64,000 nucleotides of DNA from positions 273,601 through 337,600 of the forward strand of contig JAFABB010000024.1 in assembly GCA_023426245.1 (NCBI GenBank). The letters are read 5' to 3'. The stretch's first letter is position 1. Each line of letters opens with the position of its first letter. Below the pieces are notes generated by a model. The model made no database searches and had not been told where the DNA came from. It saw only the letters and a program-made list of their open reading frames with translations. Both the position numbers and the translations under genes were made by a program. The DNA is from Bacillota bacterium. Its GTDB lineage: Bacteria > Bacillota > UBA4882 > UBA8346. Below are positions 17,247-24,964 of this stretch, in pieces.

Positions 17247-17513
17247 TTGCCGAATATTAAATCAGCTAAAAAAAGAGTCTTGGTTGCAGCCGATCATCGT
17301 GAAAGAAATATGGCGCAACGTTCCGCGATGAGGTCTTCTTTAAAGAAAGTTACATCCTCCATTACTGCCGGAGACCTGGAGAACGCTAAGGCTACTTTAA
17401 AAGTTGCCATTAAAACTTTAGATGAGACCGCCAGCAAAGGATTGATTCATAAGAATCAAGCTGCTCGCAGGAAATCAAGATTAACTAAAAAATTAAATGC
17501 ACTTGCGAAATAA
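17247..17513 (+). CDS. rpsT: 30S ribosomal protein S20
   Basis: An 88-residue basic protein that binds 16S rRNA in the small subunit. The S20 signature N-terminus PNIKSAKKRV follows directly after a TTG start at 17247, eight bases after AAGGAGG; the longer reading from 17223 is ruled out by this. The C-terminus GLIHKNQAARRKSRLTKKLN is also typical. It is monocistronic and followed by a strong terminator. Confidence 0.96.
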   Translation: MPNIKSAKKRVLVAADHRERNMAQRSAMRSSLKKVTSSITAGDLENAKATLKVAIKTLDETASKGLIHKNQAARRKSRLTKKLNALAK

Positions 17514-17520
17514 AAACACA

Positions 17521-17550
17521 AAAAGAGGCGATAACGCCTCTTTTCTTCTT
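17521..17550. terminator. Bidirectional terminator between rpsT and hisF
   Basis: AGAGGCG-ATAA-CGCCTCT with a T-rich stretch on either strand (TTTTCTTCTT forward, TTTTTGTGTTTTT reverse). It would end both rpsT and the convergent his operon. Confidence 0.9.
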
Positions 17551-17579
17551 CTCTCATTCCACGCTCTTTATCCGTCCTT

Positions 17580-18350
17580 TCAGGTTCGGACAGCAATTCC
17601 TTGCTCAGCAAGATATCGCTTGGCCTCGCCGACCGAATATTCCCGGTAATGAAATATCGAAGCCGCTAAAACCGCATCTACTTTCCCCTTGTGGATACCG
17701 GCAGCCAAATGTTCTAAATTTCCCACGCCTCCAGAGGCAATGACCGGAATTCCGACTGCAGAAGCAACTGCACAATTTAATTCATTATCATAACCATCTT
17801 TGGTGCCGTCCCGATCCATGCTGGTCAAAAGGATTTCTCCCGCTCCCAGTTTTTCAGCTTTGACCGCCCACTTGATGGCATCAATTCCAGTTGCAGTCCG
17901 CCCACCATGAATGTATACTTCCCAACCTTGAGCCGGATCATCTTTCACTCTACGGCGGGCATCGATTGCCAATACCACACATTGAGCGCCAAAAAGTTCC
18001 GCTCCCTCCGAAATTAAATTGGGATTTTGAACAGCGGCAGTATTGATCGCCGTTTTATCGGCACCGGCAAGCAACATTTCCCGCATATCGTCGGTACACG
18101 ATATACCCCCTCCGACCGTATAGGGAATAAACACCCGCTCAGCGACCTTCGCCACCATCTCTGCAACAGTCTTACGGCGTTCATGAGAGGCTGTAATATC
18201 CAAAAAGACCAATTCATCGGCACCATCCCGGTCATAAAAGGCACCCAATTCGACTGGATCGCCAGCATCCCGAAGATTGAGAAATTCAGTTCCCTTAACA
18301 ACCCGGCCGTCTTTTACATCGAGGCATGGGATAATTCGTTTGGCTAGCAT
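17580..18350 (-). CDS. hisF: Imidazole glycerol phosphate synthase, cyclase subunit
   Basis: A 256-residue TIM barrel that, with HisH, turns PRFAR plus glutamine-derived ammonia into IGP and AICAR. Catalytic Asp residues are in IPCLDVKDGRVVKG at the start and MDRDGTKDGYD. Phosphate-binding loops are VGGGIS and IASGGVG. It is the last gene of the his cluster, 82 bases after hisA. Confidence 0.96.
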   Translation of the reverse strand: MLAKRIIPCLDVKDGRVVKGTEFLNLRDAGDPVELGAFYDRDGADELVFLDITASHERRKTVAEMVAKVAERVFIPYTVGGGISCTDDMREMLLAGADKTAINTAAVQNPNLISEGAELFGAQCVVLAIDARRRVKDDPAQGWEVYIHGGRTATGIDAIKWAVKAEKLGAGEILLTSMDRDGTKDGYDNELNCAVASAVGIPVIASGGVGNLEHLAAGIHKGKVDAVLAASIFHYREYSVGEAKRYLAEQGIAVRT

Positions 18351-18432
18351 AATTTTTGCTCCTAGTTATTTGTAATTCATTTTTCCCATCGATTAATCGC
18401 TTTTAGCCAATAAGTATACTGTTGGTGTCTTA

Positions 18433-19197
18433 TTATCCGTTGAATTCACTCTGCCATTGAACAACATCCTGATAGGCTAAATTCCCGCCGAATATATCCA
18501 GTGCACTGCCAATCGTCACATCGAGCTTTTTATTTCCAAGCTTGGCGATTAAATCTAAATCTGCAAAAGAACTGATTCCCCCGGCATAAGTGGTAGGAAT
18601 AGTAGTCCAAAGTCCTAACTTTTCAACCAATTTCAGGTCAATCCCCTGTCGCATTCCTTCAACATCCACGGCATGAATTAAAAATTCAGCGCAATAGCCC
18701 GCCAATTCTTGTAAATTTTTCGCATCAACTTGGAAATTGGTAAATGTCCGCCACCGGTTCGTTGTAACAAAATACGCTCCGTTTTTAGCTCTACAGCTCA
18801 AATCCAGAACTAACTTATCTTTACCGATTTCCCGGTTGATCCGTTCCAAATTTTGATAACTTACTTTCTCTTCCTCAAAGATATAGGAAGTTACAATTAC
18901 GTGAGAAGCGCCTTGCTTCAAAAAATAAGCCGCATTCTCCGCTGTTATGCCGCCGCCAATCTGCATACCGCCTGGAAATGCTTGAAGGGCTTTCAGAGCT
19001 TCCCTTTCGTTTCCGGGTCCCAACATAATGACGTGACCACCGTTTAAAGAGTCATCTTTGAAAAGTCGTGCGTAATATGCGGCATCCCTGTCGGAAACGT
19101 AATTTTCAATTAAGGGATGGGAATCATCATGTAAAGTTCCCCCCACAATTTGCTTCACAGCTCCCTGATGAATATCAATGCATGGACGAAACTTCAT
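18433..19197 (-). CDS. hisA: ProFAR isomerase of the eukaryotic (HIS6-like) type
   Basis: A 254-residue TIM barrel for the fourth pathway isomerisation. It differs from ordinary bacterial HisA: the N-terminus is RPCIDIHQGAVKQIVGGTL, followed by YYARLFKDDSLNGGHVIMLG, KLVLDLSCR, FLIHAVDVEGMRQGID, TYAGG and TIGSALDIFGG, all diagnostic of the fungal and plant HIS6 family (as I recall the yeast protein). It sits between hisH (4-base overlap) and hisF where bacterial hisA normally lies, so replacement of the bacterial form is likely. Confidence 0.9.
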   Translation of the reverse strand: MKFRPCIDIHQGAVKQIVGGTLHDDSHPLIENYVSDRDAAYYARLFKDDSLNGGHVIMLGPGNEREALKALQAFPGGMQIGGGITAENAAYFLKQGASHVIVTSYIFEEEKVSYQNLERINREIGKDKLVLDLSCRAKNGAYFVTTNRWRTFTNFQVDAKNLQELAGYCAEFLIHAVDVEGMRQGIDLKLVEKLGLWTTIPTTYAGGISSFADLDLIAKLGNKKLDVTIGSALDIFGGNLAYQDVVQWQSEFNG

Positions 19198-19817
19198 GAG
19201 CGGAGCTCCCCAAAGTTCTTAAGAATTCTTAATCCGACCTGACTGCTTTTCTCGGGATGAAATTGAAAAGCCGTCACATTTTCATGGGTGATTCCGGAAC
19301 AGTACCCAAAACCATAATCAGTTGTACAGGCGGTGATGCCGGGATTAGCCGGTTTTACATAATACGAGTGAACGAAATATACAAAGCTTCCATCAGGCAC
19401 TCCGTGTAAAAGTGGCGTGTCCTGATGCTTTTTAATTTGGTTCCAGCCAATCTGGGGCACCTTAAGATCACTTGCCGGAAAACGAAGAACTTGACCAGGG
19501 AAAATTCCCAAACCTTGACTTAAACATTCCTGCGCACCGAAGCTTTCGGAACTCTCTTCAAATAACATTTGCAGGCCAAGACAAATCCCCAAAAAAGGCT
19601 GTCCGGAATGAATAACCTCACGAACAACCGAAGCCATGCCTGCCTGATTCAAATTTCTCATTGACTTTGCGAAAGCTCCCACACCCGGTAAAACAACTTT
19701 ATCAGCTTCCAAAACCACCTTGGGATCTGTGGATACTATTGCGGAATATCCCAATGCATCAAAAGCCTTCTGAACACTTTTTAGATTTCCGACCCCATAG
19801 TCAATAATGGCAATCAT
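19194..19817 (-). CDS. hisH: Imidazole glycerol phosphate synthase, glutaminase subunit
   Basis: A 207-residue class I glutamine amidotransferase that feeds ammonia to HisF. It has the nucleophile Cys in GICLGLQMLFE, the oxyanion element LPGVGAF, and the His-Glu pair in FQFHPEKS. The stop overlaps the hisA start by 4 bases, and it begins 8 bases after hisB, showing tight operon packing. Confidence 0.95.
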   Translation of the reverse strand: MIAIIDYGVGNLKSVQKAFDALGYSAIVSTDPKVVLEADKVVLPGVGAFAKSMRNLNQAGMASVVREVIHSGQPFLGICLGLQMLFEESSESFGAQECLSQGLGIFPGQVLRFPASDLKVPQIGWNQIKKHQDTPLLHGVPDGSFVYFVHSYYVKPANPGITACTTDYGFGYCSGITHENVTAFQFHPEKSSQVGLRILKNFGELRS

Positions 19818-19825
19818 TGAATTAT

Positions 19826-20410
19826 TTAGAGAATCCCTTTCGTCGAAGGGACTCCTTTTATCCTTTCATCAATTTTGACCGCTGCCGCCAGCGCCCTGCC
19901 AAATGCTTTAAAAATAGCCTCTATACAATGATGGGAATTGGTGCCATCTACTAAATGAATATGGAGATTCATTTCCCCCTGGACGGACACGGCACGGAAA
20001 AACTCTTCCACCATCTCTAAATCAAAATGATTCAAATGCCCTTTACCAAGTTCCGCCCGATACTGAAGATAAGCGCGGCCGCTCAAATCAATAACTACCA
20101 GTGCCAAAGCTTCATCCATCGGGACATAGGAATCACCATAACGGGTAATTCCGCATTTATCCCCTAAAGCTTTCTTGATCGCCTGGCCCAATACAATACC
20201 AACATCTTCAACCGTATGATGAGAATCGACCTCTAAGTCGCCCGAAGCGGCAATCGTCAGGTCAAATTGGCCATGTCTGGCGATTTGAGTCAACATATGA
20301 TCGAAAAAACCTATTCCCGTATCAATTTGCTGAAGACCCGAACCATCCAAATTTAGCTCAAGCTTAATTTGGGTTTCACTGGTATTTCGTTCAATGGTAG
20401 CCGTTCTCAT
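19826..20410 (-). CDS. hisB: Imidazoleglycerol-phosphate dehydratase
   Basis: A 194-residue monofunctional dehydratase (no phosphatase domain). The two Mn-binding HHxxxE/D motifs are present: DSHHTVEDVG and NSHHCIEAIF. Also seen are FDHML near the N-terminus and the SxKG-type C-terminus (KGVPSTKGIL). It follows hisD after 9 bases. Confidence 0.96.
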   Translation of the reverse strand: MRTATIERNTSETQIKLELNLDGSGLQQIDTGIGFFDHMLTQIARHGQFDLTIAASGDLEVDSHHTVEDVGIVLGQAIKKALGDKCGITRYGDSYVPMDEALALVVIDLSGRAYLQYRAELGKGHLNHFDLEMVEEFFRAVSVQGEMNLHIHLVDGTNSHHCIEAIFKAFGRALAAAVKIDERIKGVPSTKGIL

Positions 20411-20419
20411 TATCGGAGA

Positions 20420-21730
20420 TCACTCCATTCTGATTTTTATCGCCTTAGCATGTGCATCCAAGCCCTCAACCGCAGCGATAGTCATAGCAGCATTTCCATA
20501 TTTTTGAATACCCGCTTGATTATAAGAAATAATGCTGGTCTTTTTCATGAAATGGTCTACATTCAAACCGGAAGCAAACCGGGCCGTACCATTGGTTGGC
20601 AATACATGATTGGTCCCTGCTACATAATCACCAATGGGCTCGGTCGAAAACGGGCCTAAAAAAACAGCACCGGCATTTTTAACACGGTTTATGAAGCCCC
20701 AAGGCTCGACTACGACTAATTCCATATGTTCAGGCGCGCAGTAATTGGCTAAATCCAATGCTTCATTCAAATCAACCGTTATAACGATACCCCCATTTAA
20801 CTTAATGGATGCCTCGGCTATATCCCGCCGGCTTAATCCGGCCAATTGTTTATCGATTTCCCCGGCAACAGCTTGCGCAAGTTTACGGGAAGGCGTTAAT
20901 AGAAAAGCACCCGCTTCATTAACCGGCCCATGTTCGGCCTGAGATAGTAAATCGGCTGCCACATATGCCGGATTTGCCGTATCATCGGCGATAATTAAGA
21001 TTTCACTGGGTCCAGCCAACATATCCAAACCTACGAACCCAAAAACCTGCCGTTTGGCCTCAGTTACGAATTGATTCCCCGGACCGACGATTACGTCAAC
21101 CGGTTTTATGGTATCAGTCCCGAAGGCCATGGCCGCTATAGCTTGGGCTCCTCCAACTTTATAAATTTCATCAATGTTGCATTCTGCAGCCGCAGTCAAT
21201 AAATAGGGATTAATTTTCCCTTCTTTATTTGGAGGAGTACAAATGATCACCCTTTTTACTCCAGCAACCACAGCCGGCAAAGCATTCATTAACACGGATG
21301 AGACCAAAGGAGTTTTTCCGGCTACTCCGCCCGGCACATAGAGACCGGCTGATTCAACGGCCTGAATCCTCTGCCCCAGAACGATACCGTCCTCTTTGAC
21401 ATCTATCCAATCTTTGGGCAATTGTTTGGTATGGAATTCCAAAATATTCGTCTTTGCTTGTCGTATCGCCTGAACAAACTCGGAGGATACCAGCTTTTCA
21501 GCTTCAAGAAACTCATCGGGCTTTACTTGCAATGTAGCTGGGGTCACCTTGACTTGATCAAACCGTTCCGTAAAATCAATGACGGCCTCATCTCCCAAGC
21601 TTTTGACCGCTTCCATAATGGTCATGACTTTGGAACTTAAATCCGTTTGGGTTGGTCCCTGAAATTTGGCACGCCGATTTAATAATTGAAAAACCTCTTT
21701 TTTTTCAGTAAGAGTGTGATATATTCTCAT
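20420..21730 (-). CDS. hisD: Histidinol dehydrogenase
   Basis: A 436-residue enzyme for the last two oxidations of histidine synthesis. Family motifs: GLYVPGGVAGKTPLVSSV, VGPGNQFVTEAKRQV, DMLAGPSEILI, SQAEHGP (zinc and catalytic residues) and CAPEHMEL. The start is ATG 21730 after CCAGGAGCGAAAG; a longer reading to 21763 lacks support. It is the first gene of hisD-hisB-hisH-hisA-hisF. hisG, hisC and hisE are not in the window. Confidence 0.95.
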   Translation of the reverse strand: MRIYHTLTEKKEVFQLLNRRAKFQGPTQTDLSSKVMTIMEAVKSLGDEAVIDFTERFDQVKVTPATLQVKPDEFLEAEKLVSSEFVQAIRQAKTNILEFHTKQLPKDWIDVKEDGIVLGQRIQAVESAGLYVPGGVAGKTPLVSSVLMNALPAVVAGVKRVIICTPPNKEGKINPYLLTAAAECNIDEIYKVGGAQAIAAMAFGTDTIKPVDVIVGPGNQFVTEAKRQVFGFVGLDMLAGPSEILIIADDTANPAYVAADLLSQAEHGPVNEAGAFLLTPSRKLAQAVAGEIDKQLAGLSRRDIAEASIKLNGGIVITVDLNEALDLANYCAPEHMELVVVEPWGFINRVKNAGAVFLGPFSTEPIGDYVAGTNHVLPTNGTARFASGLNVDHFMKKTSIISYNQAGIQKYGNAAMTIAAVEGLDAHAKAIKIRME

Positions 21731-21785
21731 CTTTCGCTCCTGGAATTTAACGCAGATGCGCATGTTATTGCTGTAATATTACTTT

Positions 21786-21814
21786 AATTTACCATATCAC
21801 CTTTTGAAAGTCAA
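21786..21814 (-). promoter_or_regulatory. his operon promoter
   Basis: TTGACT (21809-21814) and TAAATT (21786-21791) with a 17-base spacer. The leader to hisD is only about 50 bases, too short for a T-box or peptide attenuator, and I see neither. Confidence 0.7.
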
Positions 21815-21878
21815 TGAAGGTCGGGGCTTCCTTATCCTTATTTCTGTTACAACCATTTAAAAATTAAAAACAGTTACC

Positions 21879-21907
21879 TTGAAAACTTAATCAATATGGT
21901 TTATAAT
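21879..21907 (+). promoter_or_regulatory. Promoter of the Ohr gene
   Basis: TTGAAA (21879-21884) and a perfect TATAAT (21902-21907) with a 17-base spacer, divergent from the his promoter 65 bases away. Confidence 0.75.
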
Positions 21908-21942
21908 TAATATAGTTAGAAATGAATATGGAGATGATGAAT

Positions 21943-22365
21943 ATGAAAATCCTTTATAAAGCTCAAGCAAATTCTATTGGCGGTCGCAAAGGAAAGGTTA
22001 CGGTTAAGGATAGCCCCCTGGAGTTTCAAATGGCCGCACCTGTGGAGCTAGGCGGAACCGGGGAAAAAGGAGCCAATCCCGAACAATTATTTGCTGCGGG
22101 TTATGCGGCTTGTTTTGAAAGTGCTATTTTACATGTGGCTCGCATTCGCAAACTTGATTTAAAAGAAACTTCTGTTCAAGCCGAGGTGGGTATTGGCCCT
22201 AATGGACAAGGAGGTTATTTGTTGGCTGTTTGGATTACAGCGACATTGAATGGGGTAGATCAGGAAATTGCCAATGAAGTGGTCCAGGAAGCGCATAAAG
22301 TATGCCCATACTCCAATGCCACCCGGGGTAATATTGAAGTTATTGTAACAGCTAAAGTGCTTTAA
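21943..22365 (+). CDS. OsmC/Ohr family peroxiredoxin
   Basis: About 140 residues from ATG 21943; four further in-frame ATGs lie just upstream, and GGAG sits nine bases before the chosen one. The Ohr subfamily marks are present: NPEQLFAAGYAACFESA with the peroxidatic Cys, and VCPYSNATRGNI with the resolving Cys. It reduces organic hydroperoxides using a thiol partner. Monocistronic, with its own promoter and terminator. Confidence 0.93.
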   Translation: MKILYKAQANSIGGRKGKVTVKDSPLEFQMAAPVELGGTGEKGANPEQLFAAGYAACFESAILHVARIRKLDLKETSVQAEVGIGPNGQGGYLLAVWITATLNGVDQEIANEVVQEAHKVCPYSNATRGNIEVIVTAKVL

Positions 22366-22380
22366 TCCATAGAGCATAAT

Positions 22381-22421
22381 AAAACCGCGGATTTCGCTTG
22401 ATACCGATATTCGCGGTTTTT
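22381..22421 (+). terminator. Terminator after the Ohr gene
   Basis: AAAACCGCG and CGCGGTTTTT pair across a 22-base loop, and the T-run completes an intrinsic terminator 16 bases past the stop. Confidence 0.8.
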
Positions 22422-22473
22422 ACTACTTAAATAGGACTTCAAAAAATCAAAGTTCAATTGATAAAACATTCAT

Positions 22474-22806
22474 TTATCTGCAAAAAGATCTTCGGTCACG
22501 CTCAGTTGTTCCACAATAACAATGCCGATGTTCATTGTCACAAGAAGTTTTTCCCTCGAAATCATGGACGTGTCCGTTGCACATATATTTGGGTTTTTTG
22601 GTACATCCATGATAACGATGAACATGCCCATCGTTGCATGAAGTTACACCCTCATATTCATGTTTATGGTCAGGTGTATCAGGAGCAGGGGATGTTACCC
22701 CCCGGATAACATGCCGGTGGCACTCGTCAACTTTGGTATAGATAGCAAAAGTGTGTACATGGAAATAAGGGGGCTGACATTTATCCTCACAATGCTTTTT
22801 TCCCAT
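22474..22806 (-). CDS. YmaF-like His/Cys-rich protein
   Basis: A 110-residue protein dominated by three or four copies of a His-x-His unit of the form HxHxxxGxTSxxDGHxH (HKHEYEGVTSCNDGHVH, GHVHDFEGKTSCDNEHRH), the pattern of the YmaF family. It has 11 Cys and about 20 His, more Cys than expected for a plain YmaF protein. The function is unknown; metal binding is a reasonable inference. It is the gene after the DUF692/MNIO-type enzyme (117-base gap, same strand), which could make it that enzyme's substrate. Confidence 0.8.
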   Translation of the reverse strand: MGKKHCEDKCQPPYFHVHTFAIYTKVDECHRHVIRGVTSPAPDTPDHKHEYEGVTSCNDGHVHRYHGCTKKPKYMCNGHVHDFEGKTSCDNEHRHCYCGTTERDRRSFCR

Positions 22807-22923
22807 TTTTGATCTCCTTTAAAGAGAATTCTAATTTAGTTTATGAATTGGGAAAAAAGTTGTTATATTCCGATTGTACAGGTTTATAATTTTTGGCTTA
22901 AGGCATAAAGAATTATAAGCCCA

Positions 22924-23787
22924 TCAGCCCCCATATGCTTTAATAATCGAGCGAATTCTTAAAATCATCCGTTCTAACTCCACCGGGCTATTCCTTACGA
23001 TGGGCTCATATTCTTGTTGCAAGTTCAGCAGTTTATCCGGCAACCCGCCGTACTCGATGGTAATCATCTCGGGATGAATTTTTGACAGTAAAAACTCAAT
23101 CAATTGATAATCATCTTCACTTAAAGCCGTATGGGTATCACGCAGTCCTTCCTGAGGTCTTTCCAAAACACCGCCCAAATGGATTTCCCGTAAGCGATCA
23201 AGTGGCAATTCCTGAATATAATCCATCAATTCTCTTTGCATATGCCAAGCGCTGCACCGGGAATGGGCAATATCCAGAAGGAAACCACAATCGCTCTCAT
23301 AGCAAATCTCTTTGATGAACTGAGGTTCCGAACCCCACATGAAATGCCGCCACCAAGTATAATAAGGAAAATTCTCCAAAACCAACGGCAACCGGATCTG
23401 ATCTTTTACTTCGGAAATCACTTTTAAAAAATGATCCTTAAGGGTTTTTTGGACTTGAGAGTGATTTTGATGTTGGTATGCTGCCAGTTCCGGGAAGAAA
23501 TCCACCCTTGCTTCCAAATGTGTCGACAAATAAGGAGGAGCCGTACATTCTAATACTTTCTTCACCGTCTCTATATTCAACCGCTGCTTTGGATCGGGAT
23601 GGCCCAAAAAAATCACCCCAAGCTGAGCAAGATGAGGCAAACGAGGTAAGAAAATATCCGGATCTTCAAATTGATGCCAACATCCTGGAAACGGACTGGT
23701 TGGACATTTCACATAATTGATGGGTAGCTTGGGATTTTCTTCTAATAAACCAAGTAAAGCTTTTGAGTAATTTACTGCGATCTTCAT
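22924..23787 (-). CDS. DUF692/MNIO-type TIM-barrel enzyme
   Basis: 287 residues from ATG 23787 (a GTG precedes it). The order of motifs fits the DUF692 family, now called multinuclear non-heme iron-dependent oxidative enzymes: PPYLSTHLEARVD, PLVLENFPYY, CGFLLDIAHSRCSAWH, REIHLGG, DTHTALSEDDY and ITIEYGG, giving His, Glu, Asp and His metal ligands in the expected places. Characterised members modify Cys in peptide substrates. The neighbouring Cys-rich YmaF-like gene is a candidate partner. A plain sugar-phosphate-isomerase-like role is the alternative. Confidence 0.75.
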   Translation of the reverse strand: MKIAVNYSKALLGLLEENPKLPINYVKCPTSPFPGCWHQFEDPDIFLPRLPHLAQLGVIFLGHPDPKQRLNIETVKKVLECTAPPYLSTHLEARVDFFPELAAYQHQNHSQVQKTLKDHFLKVISEVKDQIRLPLVLENFPYYTWWRHFMWGSEPQFIKEICYESDCGFLLDIAHSRCSAWHMQRELMDYIQELPLDRLREIHLGGVLERPQEGLRDTHTALSEDDYQLIEFLLSKIHPEMITIEYGGLPDKLLNLQQEYEPIVRNSPVELERMILRIRSIIKAYGG

Positions 23788-23971
23788 CACAAAAATAGCC
23801 TCTTTTGCTGATTAATCTTGAATCCAATAAACTCTTATTTATCTTACTGCAATCCCCCGTAAAAGGAAAGAAAAACTTCTTTTTCAAAATCGAGGCTGGC
23901 AACCGGCTATCCATTATGATATTATTTACATGAAATAATCTAGGAAAATGATTTATCTAAAGGTGATGAAA

Positions 23972-24382
23972 ATGAACCTACTGGAAGAAGGAAAAACACT
24001 TCAATTGGATTTTGACAAAATAACAAAAATTGCCGCTAAGTGTTCAGGTGTTATTCCGGTGGTAGTCCAAAATTTTGATACCCGAGAGGTGATCCTGCTG
24101 GCTTATGCAAACCAAAAAGCCCTTGAAATCTCACTCTCAACCCAAACCGCAGTTTTCTGGTCAACTTCCCGGAATGAATTGTGGGAAAAGGGTAAAACCT
24201 CCGGTGAGTTTTTCGATTTAATTGATGTTTACGTCAATTGTGAACAAAATTCCCTCCTTTATATAGTCAGACCGCGGCGGGGTGGTATTTGCCATACCAA
24301 AAACCAAAATGGTGAACCCCGTAATTGTTATTATCGAAAGCTCAACTTTCATACCCGGAAGCTTGAGAACATGAATCCTTAA
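23972..24382 (+). CDS. hisI: Phosphoribosyl-AMP cyclohydrolase
   Basis: 136 residues from ATG 23972, after AAAGGTGATG. PRA-CH motifs: VVVQNFDTREVILLAYAN, VFWSTSRNELWEKGKTSG, and the Zn/Mg-binding Cys-Asp/Cys arrangement VNCEQNSLLYIV plus GGICHT and NCYYR. There is no fused HisE pyrophosphohydrolase, so this is the monofunctional form. It lies 2.2 kb from the main his operon on the opposite strand. Confidence 0.92.
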   Translation: MNLLEEGKTLQLDFDKITKIAAKCSGVIPVVVQNFDTREVILLAYANQKALEISLSTQTAVFWSTSRNELWEKGKTSGEFFDLIDVYVNCEQNSLLYIVRPRRGGICHTKNQNGEPRNCYYRKLNFHTRKLENMNP

Positions 24383-24390
24383 AAAATAAA

Positions 24391-24422
24391 AACCACCCTT
24401 TTTCCTTTGGGGTGGATTTTGT
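24391..24422 (+). terminator. Terminator after hisI
   Basis: CCACCC (24393-24398) and GGGTGG (24410-24415) form a GC stem followed by ATTTTGTT, within 35 bases of the hisI stop. Confidence 0.7.
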
Positions 24423-24572
24423 TAGTCTAACCATAAACTAACTGGGAAAAATTTCTCCTGACCTTGCCAATATACACCTTAACCGTTCAAAAAAGAGCTT
24501 CGAATTACTCTTTTCTTCAGAAATTAACATCCAAGCTGAGAAAGCCGTTTAACGGCCGATTCCCGTTTTACT

Positions 24573-24782
24573 TCACTTTTCATTGTCACTATGAACTTCA
24601 CGTTGGCGGAACAACAAACTAATACAATATAACCCGGCTATCCCTACGAGGAAATAAATAACCCGGCTAAAAGGAGCCGACTGGCCCCCAAAAAGGTGGG
24701 CAACTAAATCATATCTAAAAAGACCCACCAAAAGCCAATTCAGGGCGCCGATGATTACGAGTACCAGGGCGAATCTGTCCAA
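24573..24782 (-). CDS. DUF378 small membrane protein
   Basis: 69 residues, two membrane helices. The N-terminal LVIIGALNWLLVGLFRYDLVA and VIYFLVGIAGLY are the DUF378 signature. The function is unknown. A 180-base gap separates it from the flavoprotein gene upstream, so co-transcription is uncertain. Confidence 0.88.
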   Translation of the reverse strand: MDRFALVLVIIGALNWLLVGLFRYDLVAHLFGGQSAPFSRVIYFLVGIAGLYCISLLFRQREVHSDNEK

Positions 24783-24964
24783 AAAATTTTCACTCCAATC
24801 TTTGGTTTAATACTGGGAACTACATCCTGGGGATTAAATTCAAACCCAGCATTCCTAGTATGCCAAAGATTTTTAAAAACATTACTTAGATTTCTACCCT
24901 CCTCTTCCTTCCAAAATGGAATAGAAATATCTAAACCGCTGTTGGGCAGAAATTCCGCTAAGAA

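Noticed and set aside
21731..21942. T-box or histidine leader peptide before hisD
   Set aside because: The leader from the likely promoter is only about 50 bases; no T-box motif and no run of His codons is visible.
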